NCBI RefSeq assembly: GCF_014773485.1
Contig: NZ_JACXBP010000001.1
Coordinates: 310,001-374,000 of the forward strand
Direction: 5' to 3'
DNA from: Erwinia aphidicola
GTDB lineage: Bacteria > Pseudomonadota > Gammaproteobacteria > Enterobacterales > Enterobacteriaceae
Length of the DNA stretch: 64,000 nucleotides
This document shows positions 63,817-64,000 of this stretch, piece by piece. Every line of letters starts with the position of its first letter. The first letter of the stretch is position 1. The notes beneath the pieces were generated by a model. That model was not told where the DNA came from, searched no databases, and was given only the letters and a program-made list of their open reading frames with translations. The position numbers were made by a program, and so were the translations under genes.

Positions 63817-63940
63817 TACCCTTCATCCTTGAAGCTGCAACTGCGTTGGCTGCATGCGCTCACCCCAGTCACTTACTCGTGTAAGCTCCTGGGGACTTAC
63901 GCACTTGCCGCCCTGTTGCAACGCCAATTATTTTGGGTAT
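63816..63940. repeat. MITE-like palindromic repeat after fliZ
   Basis: A 125-base non-coding element with ends ATACCC...GGGTAT. Nearby inverted stretches (GCTGCAAC.../GTTGCAAC and CCCCAG.../CTGGGG) let it fold into a long hairpin. The internal sequence (GCGTTGGCTGCATGCGCTCA, CCCAGTCACTTACTCGTGTA) resembles a repeat widespread in Serratia, Pectobacterium, Erwinia and relatives. It may influence the fliZ mRNA 3' end. Confidence 0.75.
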
Positions 63941-64000
63941 AGGTAAGTATGAATTCGAAGGTGACCAACCGGTCATCTTCTGTAACACTGTAGGGATAAT
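63941..64000 (+). other. Window end: leader of the next gene
   Basis: Sixty bases after the repeat with no coding frame. AGGGAT near the end could be the ribosome site of a gene starting just outside the window, in the place of the E. coli fliY/tcyJ cystine-binding protein gene. Confidence 0.3.

Overview
The window looks like chromosome of a flagellated enterobacterium close to Erwinia/Pantoea (Erwiniaceae). This rests on protein resemblance and on E. coli-like gene order in the right third: tRNA-Asn, mtfA, yedJ, dcm, vsr, yedA, yedI, yodC, yedD, amyA, fliT, fliS, fliD, fliC, fliA, fliZ. Enterobacterial backbone is interrupted by accessory modules. No species can be named from the sequence alone.

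Layout. 1-2 kb: a respiratory-type operon on the minus strand (triheme cytochrome c, monoheme cytochrome c, start of a Tat-signal protein). 2.1-2.9 kb: a TPP riboswitch and a lone Cys-less TenA. 2.9-4.2 kb: a double-PAS chemoreceptor. 4.4-8 kb: a phosphonate-type ABC importer (phnCDEE). 8-12 kb: a GT8 glycosyltransferase/flavin oxidase pair, a TetR regulator and an unknown protein. 12.1-16 kb: an alpha-galactoside locus (AraC regulator, GH4 galactosidase, GPH symporter). 16-20.8 kb: a Dpp/Nik-type ABC importer behind a Zur-like palindrome. 20.8-24.1 kb: two Fur-box genes around a broken higBA locus. 24.1-27.4 kb: thiamine-precursor import and salvage (thiXYZ-tenA) under a second TPP riboswitch. 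27.5-30.7 kb: a luciferase-like oxidoreductase and a mesX-mesD type methionine synthase operon. 31-32.4 kb: yajD and ygaVP.

32.4-36.9 kb is the most disturbed part. A decayed IS1182-family element with perfect 17-bp ends sits inside a palindrome. It is followed by two overlapping small ORFs, a frameshifted candidate polymorphic toxin with its overlapping candidate immunity gene, and a kinase/glutathione peroxidase pair. A 15-bp inverted repeat brackets the toxin segment. From 36.95 to 43.72 kb, two nearly identical tRNA-Asn/terminator units in direct orientation enclose katG and sitABCD (manganese import, with an MntR-like operator). This could be an oxidative-stress cassette able to recombine out.

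43.8-54.7 kb returns to backbone: mtfA, a phage-type protein, yedJ, a chemoreceptor, dcm-vsr, yedA, yedI, yodC and yedD. 54.7-63.8 kb is amyA and the late flagellar cluster with clear sigma-28 promoters. The flagellin lysine methylase gene fliB and an HNH-nuclease gene lie between fliC and fliA. A family of GC-rich hairpins (core GGGGCGGACC...GGTCCGCCC) occupies three convergent gene junctions, and a palindromic MITE-like repeat starts in the fliZ stop codon. No CRISPR array, integrase, rRNA gene or intact prophage was seen.
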